Origin: Marchantia polymorpha subsp. ruderalis
Lineage: Eukaryota > Streptophyta > Marchantiopsida > Marchantiales > Marchantiaceae
Direction of reading: 5' to 3'
Length of the DNA stretch: 64,000 nucleotides
Assembly (NCBI GenBank): GCA_037833965.1
Contig: AP031355.1
Coordinates: 3,993,501-4,057,500, forward strand
Below, piece after piece: positions 45,876 to 57,485 of the stretch (position 1 is its first letter; each line of letters starts with the position of its first letter). Both the position numbers and the translations under genes were made by a program. The notes beneath the pieces were generated by a model, which searched no databases, was not told where the DNA came from, and saw only the letters and a list, made by a program, of their open reading frames with translations.

Positions 45876-46644
45876 AAAGTCATGGGTCTTTACCTTTTAA
45901 CTCAGAATAATTACCCGGTTACCTCTTACCTCAAGGTTACTCAGCAAATCTACCTTTTTGAGGTAAGAGGTAGAGGTAATAGGATAAATTACCGCTTAGT
46001 AAATTGTTAGACGGACATCCTATGTGTTGTCTAGAGATAATATATAAAAATTGCAGTTGGCTTAAAACTTTTTGACCGGCTATCCCCTTCAGCCATAAAC
46101 CCTGTATGGAGAACCCTCAAAATTAGTACAACTAATCTGAAAGAAAAAAGAAAAAAATTAGTAAGTGACAACAGTGCAAAATTCAATTTGACATTAAAAA
46201 GCTCATCAAGAACTTCATTCTCTTCTTGTACTACATCCAGTTCCGTGATGGAATGAAAACTCTACAGATCATATGTGTCGGAGGCCGTCATGTGCAAGAG
46301 CTTAACATTTAGCTTTTTATCTACACTTTGTGTTTTCACGAGATTATGCAGAAGAGCAATTTTGATCGGAATTACCAATTCATCTTAAACCTGCATTGCT
46401 ATTTTCTAAATCACATCTTTATGGAGAATGTGCAGAATTACATTCTAAGTAATTCTGAGTGGGTCCACGTTTTCATTTTTCGCGGGTTAGAGAGTTACCG
46501 GATAATTACCGGGCAACCCATTTGGCTCTACCATTACCTTATCTTTACCTTATTCTATAATCGAACCTCTAACTTTTACCCTTACTTTTTACACTATTAT
46601 TGGGTAATCCCGAAAGGTTACTTTACATTGCCAAGGCCTAACCA
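45876..46644. mobile_element. possible non-autonomous DNA transposon flanked by 8-bp repeats
   Basis: TACTCGTG occurs directly before (45868-45875) and after (46645-46652). The edges hold many GGTTAC/TTACC motifs in opposite orientations (about 45890-45995 and 46490-46620), as in subterminal repeats of hAT-type elements. No clean terminal inverted repeat was found, so this is tentative. Confidence 0.3.
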
Positions 46645-48325
46645 TACTCGTGTAAGACTTGTTTATTTACGAAATGAGACACTTCTGAAACAGATGAGAG
46701 GAGTGACGTTTTTGTCATAATTTGAAGTTTTGAAACCATAAGACTACTATAAGCTAGGTAATTTATCAACTCAGACCAGAGATGCGTTCAATATAGGCCT
46801 TTCACATCAGCCCAAGCTCTAAACCATTTGATCATCAACTTTGATATTTTTTCCCCATTTTTGTAATTCGTCTAACGATTGTAGTATATACCCCTCTTGT
46901 ATGTACATATAGTGAACATGACATCTCCAGAGTGATGTTATCACCCACTTTTAGAGTCCTTCTAGCTCGGCGTATGTGATTTTCAAGGTTTCACTTTCTT
47001 GCCTATTTGCGTTTAAATTGTGATAGAATTGATTATAGAAGCTTGACCTAGAATGCATTGATTTGATAAAGTTTACTATGAGCCTTATATTTTTCGGAGG
47101 CAGAATATTCTATTTGTAATAGCCATGCTGGTCCATGAAGGGAATTCATCATCATGGTTCATAGATGATAAATACCAATACCAATACCTACAGTATAACC
47201 TCCGTCTTAAGTACATCCTCTTTGTTTCAAACAAGATTCCATTTGTAACTTATAGATAAGGTTGATGTGGAGAAACTTACACCTTAACCTTGAACCCATA
47301 TTCAAAAATTCATTTTCTTGCAATCGTATTTTTGTAGACATATTTGTTGCATCAATGAAGTATCCCGAAAAAAAACATTATGTTCGTTTCATGGATATCT
47401 CTTGTTTGACAATTCTTGTTGTGGACAAGTAGCTATTGCTTTCCGCTTCCTTCAGTATCAAGTTTTTGGTCTCCTCAGCAGCTTCAACGGTTCCTTTTGA
47501 AACGTTGAACTCATCTGATGCTCTGTTTCCCTTCGAGGTGTTTGCCGATGGCCAGCTGTATACTCAGATCAACGACTTTCCGCTTTTAATTCTCATGCTC
47601 CATCCCCAGCAAGGAGAAAAAGATTAAATATACCTTGTATATAACCGCGTGACACTCCGTGGCCTCTTGGTGTACATTCAGTACTTTATGGAGGTGTTAT
47701 GCTAGTAGAAATTTTTTGTACATATGTATAAGAGGGGTTGTGCTACTTTTAAGTTACTATACTTATTGCGCAGGTGTAATTTATATAGGTTGTCTTTCAT
47801 AACGAAGTTTATTGTTAAATATTGCTCATTTCAAGAATACCGAAGCATATACATTCATGCTTAAGTTTGAACAGAGATTGATTTTTCCAAATATTTCGGG
47901 CAACCTTAAGACACTCTTAAACAACACTGGAATCATAGACAATTCTGTTTGTACATATTAGGGTAGTTGACTGTAGATGGTAATTACTGAAGTTTGAGGA
48001 TACCAAAACATTTTGCTCGCCAAAATGTTTTTGTGTTTGACCTTGAAGAATGATACTACTGTGTACTTACAAAGGTTATATCAGAAAAGGGATCGGGACT
48101 AAAACCAAATATATTTCTTAGTATAGGCAGTTTGTTTTTGTATTATTTAGATTCGATGCTAATCATTAAGATTTTTTTCTCCCTTATTTTTCTTTAGTTA
48201 ATCCACTTCTCTATTCTACTTTCTATCATATTCATAGTCATAAAAAAGAAAATGTTACGTGCAAGCTCATTATAATGGACGTAAAGGAGGATGTACTGAG
48301 GTCCAACTCCTTGTACTAAAATGTG

Positions 48326-48393
48326 AGGAAAATTCTAACGACATTATGTCATCTGATTCAGATCAGATGATATACTGTGGTTAGAATTTTCCT
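48326..48393. repeat. hairpin with the TCATCTGA core (first of two)
   Basis: Outer arms AGGAAAATTCTAAC (48326-48339) and 48380-48393 are exactly complementary. An inner palindrome TCATCTGATTCAGATCAGAT extends to 48370. The core recurs in the next hairpin. Confidence 0.8.
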
Positions 48394-48547
48394 AACATTA
48401 TACGTCTTTACGAACATTGGTCTCGGTGTTACAGCTATTCAGCTAAGAATATATAAGCTCCATATTCTGCAAGCAGAAAGTCATGCAGTTGCATTGTCGA
48501 TCTCGATCATCGAAATATATCTTTCCTTATGCTAGTAATCAAAGAAA

Positions 48548-48579
48548 TGATATCATCTGATTCGGATCAGATGATATCA
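48548..48579. repeat. hairpin with the TCATCTGA core (second of two)
   Basis: Arms TGATATCATCTGA and its complement (13 bp, perfect) flank TTCGGA. The 22-base core differs from that at 48349-48370 by one base. Confidence 0.85.
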
Positions 48580-49152
48580 ACAACAGAGCATACAACCTCA
48601 AGTTTTTATTCAACATGTTATATTGTAATGAACATTGCTTTGATAGAAGGTTTTACTTGGTTTTGAAGTATAGTGGTCCATTTATTGCTTTAATCATTTT
48701 TAAGATATACGCCCATTTAATAGCTGTATAAAGTAGAAAATCAAACAGTTCATTATATTGTGAAATCTACTAAATCATTCATTGGGTTTCAAAACTGTAT
48801 TTTTTATTTCATTTTCTAAAATCAAAACCTTGTACAGTACACAGTGATTAAAATGTGTGCAATATGTCTTAACAATAAACAACCTCAAGCAACATTCATT
48901 ATTATAAATGAGATAAATCTGCATGTTTGCAATAGTCACTTTTTCATGTTTAATAATTTTATATCAAACGTTCTGAATATCTTAAAATAAATTGAATTCC
49001 AGAATTTCCTATTATACCAGGTTATAACCACATGTATGAGAGAAGAAGTGTGTAGATAGACTTATTTTTTGCCAATATGTGTGCAATGGTGCATTCCCAT
49101 TCTCATGTGCTTGTTCTTTTATGCTTATACTGTAGTTGCTGACTCTTTTCGT

Positions 49153-49476
49153 CATCCTGTCAACTTTACGGGCAGAATACCATCACTTCAAGATTTTCTA
49201 CTTTGATTTCATTTCCAGGAGAAAGACAATATACAGTCTTAAAGTTTTGTAGAATGAGTAGCAGGGTTTCTGTTAAAAACTCTTGAGAGATTTGTACGTA
49301 CGTGCTCATAGGAACATCCTGTCAACTTTACGGGCAGAATACCATCACTTCAAAATTTTCTACTTTGATTTCATTTCCAGGAGAAAGACAATATACAGTC
49401 TTAAAGTTTTGTAGAATGAGTAGCAGGGTTTCTGTTAAAAACTCTTGGGAGATTTGTACGTACGTGCTCATAGTAA
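49153..49476. repeat. tandem duplication, 162-bp unit
   Basis: Copies start at 49153 and 49315 (CATCCTGTCAACTTTACGGG) and differ at only about three positions, so this is a recent duplication. Confidence 0.95.
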
Positions 49477-50870
49477 CGTAGGATTTTTTTTCTTACTCAG
49501 AATCGGAATCTAGATAATATTGAAAATACTCTAGGCGCAGATAACACGTAAGGGTACCCAACAACGAGTCCCCAGCAACTCCCGATGCAAAAGTATATGT
49601 GGGACCCAAGTTGACATTTAGGTGTCGATTAGTCTCATCTTTGAAACAGTGAACGAACATCGAATTCGAGCTCGTACGGTGCTCCATGGGAACATCCAGG
49701 AAGCACCTACAAAAATACTTTCAAACTCAGAATGCCATTCCGAAGATGTACATTTGTAAGGGTCTCAAATGACTATAGTACGTTGAGGTTCTCTAGATTC
49801 GAATTATCAATAAGCTGCTGGCATCTAAATACTTCGTGAGCATATTATCAAGGTTGCGTGTTCAAAACTTTCTCCAGGTCTTACAAACTCGATCTCTTGG
49901 ACTTTAATGCTGGGAAGCCTTGATGACCTGAACACATATATGCAACATAACGTATAACAAAACTGATTGAATGGAGAACTTGCTTCCAGTTCAAGTTTAC
50001 AAAAGTACGAACAATTTAGAAAACTGAACAAAATTAAAGAAAATGATTTGGACACTATAAAGTCGGTGATAATATTCCATGTTAACTGCAATTTAAAACA
50101 ACTTAAACACAGCAATATTTTGAAGAAAATATAGTTGTTATTGTGATAGACTTTGATTGCTAATCTTACGATCACGAAAACATTTAATTATGTTTATTAT
50201 ATTTTTTTAAGATCACTTTGTTTTCTCTGACTTTTGATTGGAATAAAAAAATTTGCTTCAATCATATAATGAAAATATTCTATTTATATTCAATGATTCT
50301 TCAATACTCTGCTCCTCTAATTTTCATCACTGAGATTTAAAAAATAAAAATTCAACAAATATGTCAATAGTATTTATTGTCATATAGTGGTGGGAAATGA
50401 AATGATTTACGATGAAATAGTGATATAATGCATCACCTCGTTCAGTTTCATTAGAAATTTTTAATATTATTTAAAAATTTCCCATGCACAACTCGAAATA
50501 AATGTCATGCTATTTTTTTTCAATGATGTTGGAGAATCTTTCAGTGATTTGGATACTTTCATATTGGTATGAAAGTAATAAAGGAAATGTTTATCAAACG
50601 ATTATCTTGTTATTTACAATTTGGATATTGTATTGAATCTGAAAAAATCAATCTTAATATCACTATAAATTTCCATACAATCAAGATTTGATTAAAATCT
50701 TTACTAATTTTCTAGTGAATGTTTAAAAAAATAATCCTTCTCTCTTGAGGGATAGATTTTTCCATTTGAAAGGTGATAACTAGTATATAATGCAAGACTC
50801 ATTGCGATATTGCTGTAACGAGTTCTCTATCCTAGCGCGGTAGATTCCGGACACAGGTCGCATATATATT

Positions 50871-51458
50871 AGATTAGTTTTAGTGTAAAGTGCAAGCTCT
50901 TGCAGAATTCAGGGCTACTCCCACTGGACACGGAAGTATCGCAACTAGCAGGAGGTGAGAGCATCAGACATCTGAGTCGCGACTTACTTGCCTGCTGGTG
51001 GTCCTAGTGCCACATATGGCCAGCCTTAATGAAGAAATAATCGAACAAAGGCTTGGGCTCTGACACGGCTGCCAGAAAGTGGAGCACCGTGGAGCCACGG
51101 ATACTTGACTTCTTAGCTCCAGCTGCGACTTTTGTGACACTCTTGGTCGATTTGTGGGGCCACATTTCCACTATCGAGAGAAACACAACCGCTCAGAACG
51201 CGTCATTACAAGACGACGGTGCAGGCCTTCTCCGATGCGCCTCTAGTTTCGTTCTCTACGGATCAACAAGTGGACAATGTGGAGCTCATCGTAAGTGCAT
51301 CAAGTATCGACGACAATGTCAGCCCCATGCTGAAAAGGGACTATGTACTGCTCATGAGAGGATCGACCACTATAAAGTCTGGAAGATTAAACCAGAAGCA
51401 GTACAGATGAGAGCAGGGGCATCGCAGTGGATAGACTCGTTCTAATCTGGAAGTCTCG
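50871..51458 (+). other. upstream block of fusion gene 3
   Basis: Matches the upstream blocks of decayed copies B and C (TACTTGCCTGCTGGTGGTCC), not those of genes 1 and 2. Fragments of the ancestral frame remain (TLLVDLWGHISTIERN; later SPMLKRDYVLLMRG). Confidence 0.6.
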
Positions 51459-54200
51459 ATGGAAAGGAATAGCGGTTCCATCTGGCTATCTCCGATTCGT
51501 CGTCTTGATGAGAGTTTGAACACCGACGCTTCGAATGAGGTAAATTCTTCATCCTTCTCCACGCATCTGCTGTCATATGAACTGTAACGAACTTTCGACA
51601 AGATCTTACATCTGAAGACAGATTTCAATTGCGGCCGTTTCTCACAATCTGTGCCACAAGCGGCGTAGATCGAGGCTCTTCATGCTGGATCAATTTTAGA
51701 GCCACAATGAATATTTCACTCTGTTCATCATGCTTTTCAAATGTGCTATGATCTCACGTTTGTCGAAGGCGCAGGTTCTCGTCCCAACAGAAGAACAGGG
51801 TTCCGACGTACGTGCAACGGAGACGGCATCTAGTTCCGACAATCGCCTTAATGACGCACTGGTTGTGCTGTATGAACCACCAAAAGGACAACCTTACGAG
51901 ACGGAGATAATATTTGTGCACGACCTATATACTGAACGCTGTAAAGATGCATGCAAAACGACATGGACCAGCGGAAACGGCTTATGCTGGCCAAAAGATT
52001 TGTTGGCAAAAAAGTTCCCAAGAGCTCGTATGTTATCGGTGTCTTATGATGCTTGTGTGACTACAAATAGTACCCAGGGCCGAATGGACTCCTTGTACCT
52101 CGTTGCAGAGAAGGTGGTGGGCAGCCTATTCCTTTCAAGAGCCAACGTTGGGCAGACATACAACTGCCCAATTTTGTTCGTCGGGCATGGCCTGGGATGC
52201 TTCGTTATTAAAAATCTGATGATCCAAGCTCGTGATCAGTGGAATGAGGAAAGTAAAAATGAGAAAAGTCGAAATTTGTTGAGGAACGTCGGTGGGTTTG
52301 TGTTCTACTCTCCTTTCAACTCGGGAGTCAAATGGAATTTGTATCAATTTGAGCCTGGTCAAAGTAATCCACTGACGAACTGCATGAAAATACACGATCC
52401 GGAGCTTAGTCGACTCAATGGTGCGTTCAGCCGTCTTCGACGACGTATGCAGAAACATCGAGATTCGGAGGAGCTGTGGCAGGTTCTGACGATCTGCGAG
52501 TCAGATGAAACAATATCAAGAACGGTGATTTTTTCTCTCGTTCACACTCTTTGGTGGTAGATGAGCTATTGATTGGTATGAGATGTATCGGGTTGCAAAA
52601 GTTTGCAGTTTTTTTTCAACTCTTTTATTTTCTTAGAGGAACTGGAAAGGCAGCTTCTCTGACAGCAGATTGATATATGGACTTGATGGGGAGACTTGAA
52701 AGCTAGGGATGATTTCGATGTGCTTGATTCAAAGATTTCAACCCCTTTTTCTATTGTTTTGCTGGTGATGTCAATACTTACTCGTTTATGATCCTAGAGT
52801 CTGCTAAACCATCTGCTCTTATGCAGTAAGCTAAAAATCTAAAGACTCGCTCTATTGTGATGCAGCCTGGTCAAACACAAAGATCAGGAACCTATGTTTC
52901 AGAGGGAACGTCTAGATTCGACTGTGATTCGTTCTGGTTTGGAAATGGTGACCATTTTAATGTCTGCAAACACCAGTCAGAGGGAGACGCTGTATATCAA
53001 AGCGTCGAAGATTTCCTTGCTGCTATCCTTAAGAGTGATAAATCAGCTAGTCCGAACTCCATACCTGATTTTAATCCGACAGCAGATGAAAAAATTTGGA
53101 AGGCACTTCTCCCCCGGAAGGTGTTCATTGACCTATTTCCTAACAGAATTCCTTTCTTCACATACGAATCCTTCACGGAGGCTGTTATGACATTTATCCC
53201 AAAGGGATTTGCTGTCGACGGATCTGTGGACGAGCAGAGAAGGGAGATCGCAGCTCTTCTTGCCCATTTCGACCACGGAACTAGTGGTAAGAGAGAAAAG
53301 TGATGCATTGGATTGGGCTGGTTTTCAGTTTCCTTAGGAACTTATTGCAGTTCCATCATATGGAAAAATGTTATCCATGTTCGGATATTTTTGTAACTGA
53401 AGAGATATTGAAACTAGTCACAAGTCCCTTTGATGAACAGACATCAGAAATATCCTCGACTTCTGCTGACCAGTTTCATTTGGACACACCTTGATTTGGG
53501 CGACACAGGACTGCTATACAAGGAAAGCAGTGACCAGCAAGACACACACTGTTTACCCAGTAAAGATTTTCCTTGTCATCCAGGAAAAAGTTATCATGGT
53601 CGAGGGCCATTGCAGCTGTGCTGGTAAAGTTGTACCAAATCCCATTGTTTGAGATTTATTGGATGAATCTAGCATGTCAAATTGTCTAGGAAATATGCAA
53701 ATATGGCCTGCTGTGAAATGCACGTGCAAATCAGAGTTTAATGATTTGAAGAACTAGCTTGCCGCATGCATTGATGACGAAATGTAGCTGGCTCTGATGG
53801 GTTTCAGACCTTTTTGTTGGTGACCAGGAACTACAACTACAAAATGTGCGGGGAAGGTATAGGTGATGACAGCCTTTTGTCCTGTCCTGAAAAGCTATCA
53901 CAAGATCCCGTAATTGCGTTCAAATCAGCGCTCTGGTTCTGGTGTACGCGCCAGTGGAACAAGCCATCCTGCCATTCTGTCATGACTGGAAACTGGACTC
54001 CAGAATCTACGGACATCGAGGCCAACAGGCTGCCAGGTTTCGGATTGACGATCAACATCATCAATGGAACTGAATGTAACAAAGAGTCAGCTGACGCTAA
54101 TTCACGTGTAGAGAAGTATAAAAAGTTCTGTGAGCGTTTGCACGTTGAACCAGGAGAAAACATGCATTGCAGATATCAGAAGCCGTTTGGACAAGTCTGA
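51459..54200 (+). CDS. SERAC1-type hydrolase / GH19 chitinase fusion, copy 3 (complete exons, one apparent frameshift)
   Basis: Exons 51459-51539, 51775-52524, 52866-53286, 53474-53623 and 53828-54200 correspond one to one with copies 1 and 2. Exons 1-3 and 5 are open with the same phases. The hydrolase half has IIFVHDLYTE and FVGHGLGCFVIK; the GH19 half has FFTYESFTEAV, LLAHFDHGTSG, PGKSYHGRGPLQLCW and ALWFWCTRQWNKPSCH. Exon 4 is 150 rather than 151 bases: TTTCATTTGG replaces TTTCAATGTGG near 53477, so standard splicing shifts the frame and loses the C-terminal half of the GH19 domain. Unless a different splice site is used, this is a recent pseudogene or encodes a shortened protein. A 14-base loss near 51750 also joins an ATG-led frame to exon 2, offering an alternative start at 51730. 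Confidence 0.75.
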
Positions 54201-55129
54201 GCACGGACAATATAATGAGGAAACAATCGTCTGACTAGATAAGTCTGGAATATACAAATCTTTCCGTAGATGCCGCTTTCCGGCAAGCATTGGGGGCGAA
54301 GAATGAGCAAAAGTGCTTTATTCCCAAGATAAAGCTTTGTTTTCTTTTCTGGACTAAAGTCCAGAAAGAACGCGTCGTAGATGCAGTTGTCGTACCTGTA
54401 CGCGGCCATGCAGTCTTTATAGTCCAACCCTCCGTCGAATTTGGAAGCTGTCCGAGAGTCGTGTTCATGATGTCCGAACAACGGCTGCGAATGTAGGAAC
54501 TGATGTCAGCTGGTTCTGGCGTGTAGATGTATTCAGTGCACGATTTTGACTTTTTCGGAGATAAAGAGGTGAGAAAGTAACTCATGATATGTATTTTACG
54601 TTCATCATTGTTTACTGTCTTGCTCCTCACATCAACCTTGACATGGAAGATGGGGTTGTGGACATTGTTGGATTACGCAAAGAGTCGTTTTTAATCTATT
54701 CCTTTATGTAAACACACTAGAATACAACAACACAGTGGCCGTTTGAAACATATGAAACTGTCTTGACCATTAAGAGCACGTGATGAAAGCGTCAAATCCT
54801 TATCGATTGTCATCATGTTGAGATCAACAATCATCATCAATAAAAATTTTCTAGCCAGAGTCCGAGTACTATGAAACCGTAGTGCTTGGTACTCGGAATA
54901 AAATGAAATATTATACTTCAATAGCTCTCTGTTTTTCAAAACGAATAGTAGCATTTTTTGAATCTTCTAAGTGTTTAGAATCTTCATCAGCTGCATTAAT
55001 TAAATGCCCTGGACGTTGATTTGTTTCTGGTTCAATATGGTATCAAGACGTTTACCAATATGACGTTCGATTTGACGTACATACAGACACATAACAAATA
55101 GGCTTGAACTCGGACGCGATCGGAAGTGC
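54201..55129 (+). other. 3' flank of gene 3 and a last scrap of upstream block
   Basis: 54240-54760 matches the 3' flanks of A, B and C rather than those of genes 1 and 2. At 55065-55128 a short piece of upstream block appears (CGTACATACAGACAC to GGAAGTGCA) and stops abruptly where the inverted arm begins. The junction is therefore at about 55129. Confidence 0.65.
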
Positions 55130-55214
55130 AGATCCATCAAAACTTTTTGCACAGCACAAAGACTGAGGTTTGAAATCGCATTGATCATCGTCAGTTTCCA
55201 GTTGTAAGAGGCGG

Positions 55215-56224
55215 ATGAAAATTGCAGTGTCCCAAGGACGGTAATCACATTTCTTTTTCTGGCCGGGTGGTTGCAATGTGCGAGTGCTGTAGCGTACACA
55301 GTTGGAGATGCTACGTGATGGACAGTTCTTTCAATATTTTACAATGACTGGGCCAACACCTATACCTTCAGAGTTGCTCATCAGCTTGCTAATAGTCTCA
55401 ATCTCGAGCTAATAAACTTAAAACTTGACAACATAAAGATGAAAGGCTCTCTGTTGAAAACTTCTAGTCTCCACAGATACTCCACTCCTCTGCAGAGGCC
55501 AACATTTTACTTCAAATCTGCACCCAGACCAGACCATGACCATCAGCATCGACCTATGCCCACTCATGCTACTCAAATTACACAAATTCTTGGTTGGATC
55601 TTGACAAACACTGCCCTTAGCATTACTTGTGCCCACCCATGGAAAATTAGTGTCACACAAAACCCACCCACAACCTCTGGGCATGGGCACCCAATGTTGG
55701 GCTCTGCTCCTCTGTAATTTTTCATGCCCTTCGTAAAGACAGTTTGATGTCACAAATTGCTATATTCTCATGTTAAATGTGGTCATGTTTGCTGTGTTCC
55801 CATATATTACCGGTGATCATGATGTTTACGAAGTGAGCGAGGCCGATCTTGCAAGCTGCGCGAAGACGAGCCTCATTCAAACATGGACGGCTTTAAGCTC
55901 GATAGTGATACTGACTGCTGCTGGCAGTCATTTCTACATCTGCTCAGTTGATACCCAATATGAAGTTGAGCGTGCAAGTGATTGCTGCAGATTCTCCAGC
56001 CGGTTCTCCTTCCTCCCCTACGATCATTCGACTGCCTCTCCCACAATTACTCCTCAAGCCAGTGGTCCTCGACTCCTACTCCGCCTCAACCAGCTACTTC
56101 TACCACCACCCCGCTTTCTGCAGACTCACCTGCATCAGGAGAGAGTGGCGCTTCCTCTTTGAATTCTGGCTCCCCTCTGTTCTTCGATGCGTTGGCTGCT
56201 GGTTGGTTAGCTTTCCTGATTTAA
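55215..56224 (+). pseudogene. phytocyanin pseudogene in the right arm
   Basis: Matches the intact gene at 6516-7310. Exon 1 starts at ATG 55215 (MKIAVSQGR) and meets TAA after nine codons; the first copper His is Tyr (NTYTFRVA for NNHTFKVG). Exon 2 (about 55798-56224) reads VSEADLASCAKTSLIQTW and keeps the Cys ligand (FYICS). The next His is lost (VDTQ), and a frame change near 55970 precedes the Pro/Ser-rich tail, which still ends in a hydrophobic segment (FFDALAAGWLAFLI). It is not expected to bind copper. Confidence 0.88.
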
Positions 56225-56948
56225 GTTTACGGACGCCGAGGTGTTTCAAAGCCCAATTGTTCTGTCTGTCGGCAGATATTGGATCATATGTATGTGATCG
56301 ACGTTGCAAACAGTGAATCAACAAGAAGAAGAAATACGTCGCGCATCAACATAAATGGCCGAAGAACCGGACAAGAACGGTAGATGAAGAATTTGATATT
56401 AGTGCAGATGTAAGCTGATCATATCAATGCAGCTGTGTACACATAATACGCATTACAGTTTCATCATTCTTGCATTCCAAGAACGATAAACAGAAGTTGT
56501 GAGTGGTGGCGTCATTATGAGCATCTATACATTTACCATATTCTCTGTTCTCCCTCCGCATTCCATAAACAAATTCACATTAATTCCAGGAATTGAGGTG
56601 GTTAGGTTGAAGTGCAGCAGTCACCTGGCCGAAAAAAGAAATTAACATAGCCACGAGATACGTGCAGTATTCTTACGGCAGTACTTTTGGGCATTGAAGG
56701 CTGAAGAATCATTCTTAGAATCACTCTTGACAATGAGAGTAATTTGATAGTTCCTTTGAAACTTACACATCCAAATGCGCAGCAGCAACTACAGCTGCCA
56801 CAGTCAGAACTCCTTGTCCCTAACTATAACAGTCCCTAACTCTCTGCTTCCAATATCCTGCGTTGGGATCATTAGATTAGGCTGATAGAAGATACTCCTG
56901 TCCTTTTCAAATGTGAAACACTGAAGTCGCTGTTCACTTGAAAAAGTG

Positions 56949-57235
56949 GAGGACTTGAGGAAAGGCGTGGACATCCTGCAGTTGTATAACCCAACTCATG
57001 ACGATCAGCGCGAACCCATGAGAAGTGGAACACATTTGTTTGACCCGTGCAGAGGCCGACAGTAGATCGAAGGAGGCCATGTTTTCCGATTTCAAATATT
57101 AAATTACGAGATACGATTGTTGATAGCCGATAGAATCCTGGAAGAACTCGATATAAACTTAGTCTCCAACAAGTGTAGGACTGAGCCCGCATCCAAGAAT
57201 ATGTCCATGCTCGTAGTTAGATGAAAAGCAGAGTT
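56949..57235 (+). pseudogene. damaged partner of the conserved frame at 5551-5787
   Basis: Plus-strand frame VEDLRKGVDILQLYNPTHDD then REPMRSGTHLFDP is followed by a stop (CRGRQ, stop). A short open remainder follows. It is the right-arm copy of the unrecognised frame in the left arm. Confidence 0.4.
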
Positions 57236-57485
57236 CCGGACAAGAACAGACATGATGGAGTTCCGAGCGTAAGAACATCCATGAATTATTCTTTATCAGA
57301 ATGCATCCTTCATCAAGATCTTAAAAGGGAATTGTTGACTTCTATGATTCCAAAGAGCATTGTCCTGTCGAGTGTCAAAACTGTCCAGGCTTTTTAATTC
57401 GCTTGCACCGGATTTGGACTTTCAGAAGATGCCCACCAACTTTTGTAGCTGTTCTGCAAGTGCTGAGAAGTGCGTATCATGTGGT

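Larger units (their letters stand above)
46645..50870. other. AT-rich intergenic region replacing the body of gene D
   Basis: Mostly AT-rich and without recognisable protein. One ORF at 47436-47627 (VPFETLNSSDALFPFEVFAD) may be a 3' exon because an acceptor-like CTCCTCAG lies inside its start; no family is recognised. Two related hairpins lie at 48326-48393 and 48548-48579, and a tandem duplication at 49153-49476. Confidence 0.4.
55130..57485. repeat. right arm of the inverted duplication
   Basis: Reverse-orientation partner of 5247-7395. It contains the broken phytocyanin and the damaged conserved frame. It is longer mainly because the region corresponding to the phytocyanin intron holds about 280 extra bases (about 55470-55750). 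Confidence 0.85.
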
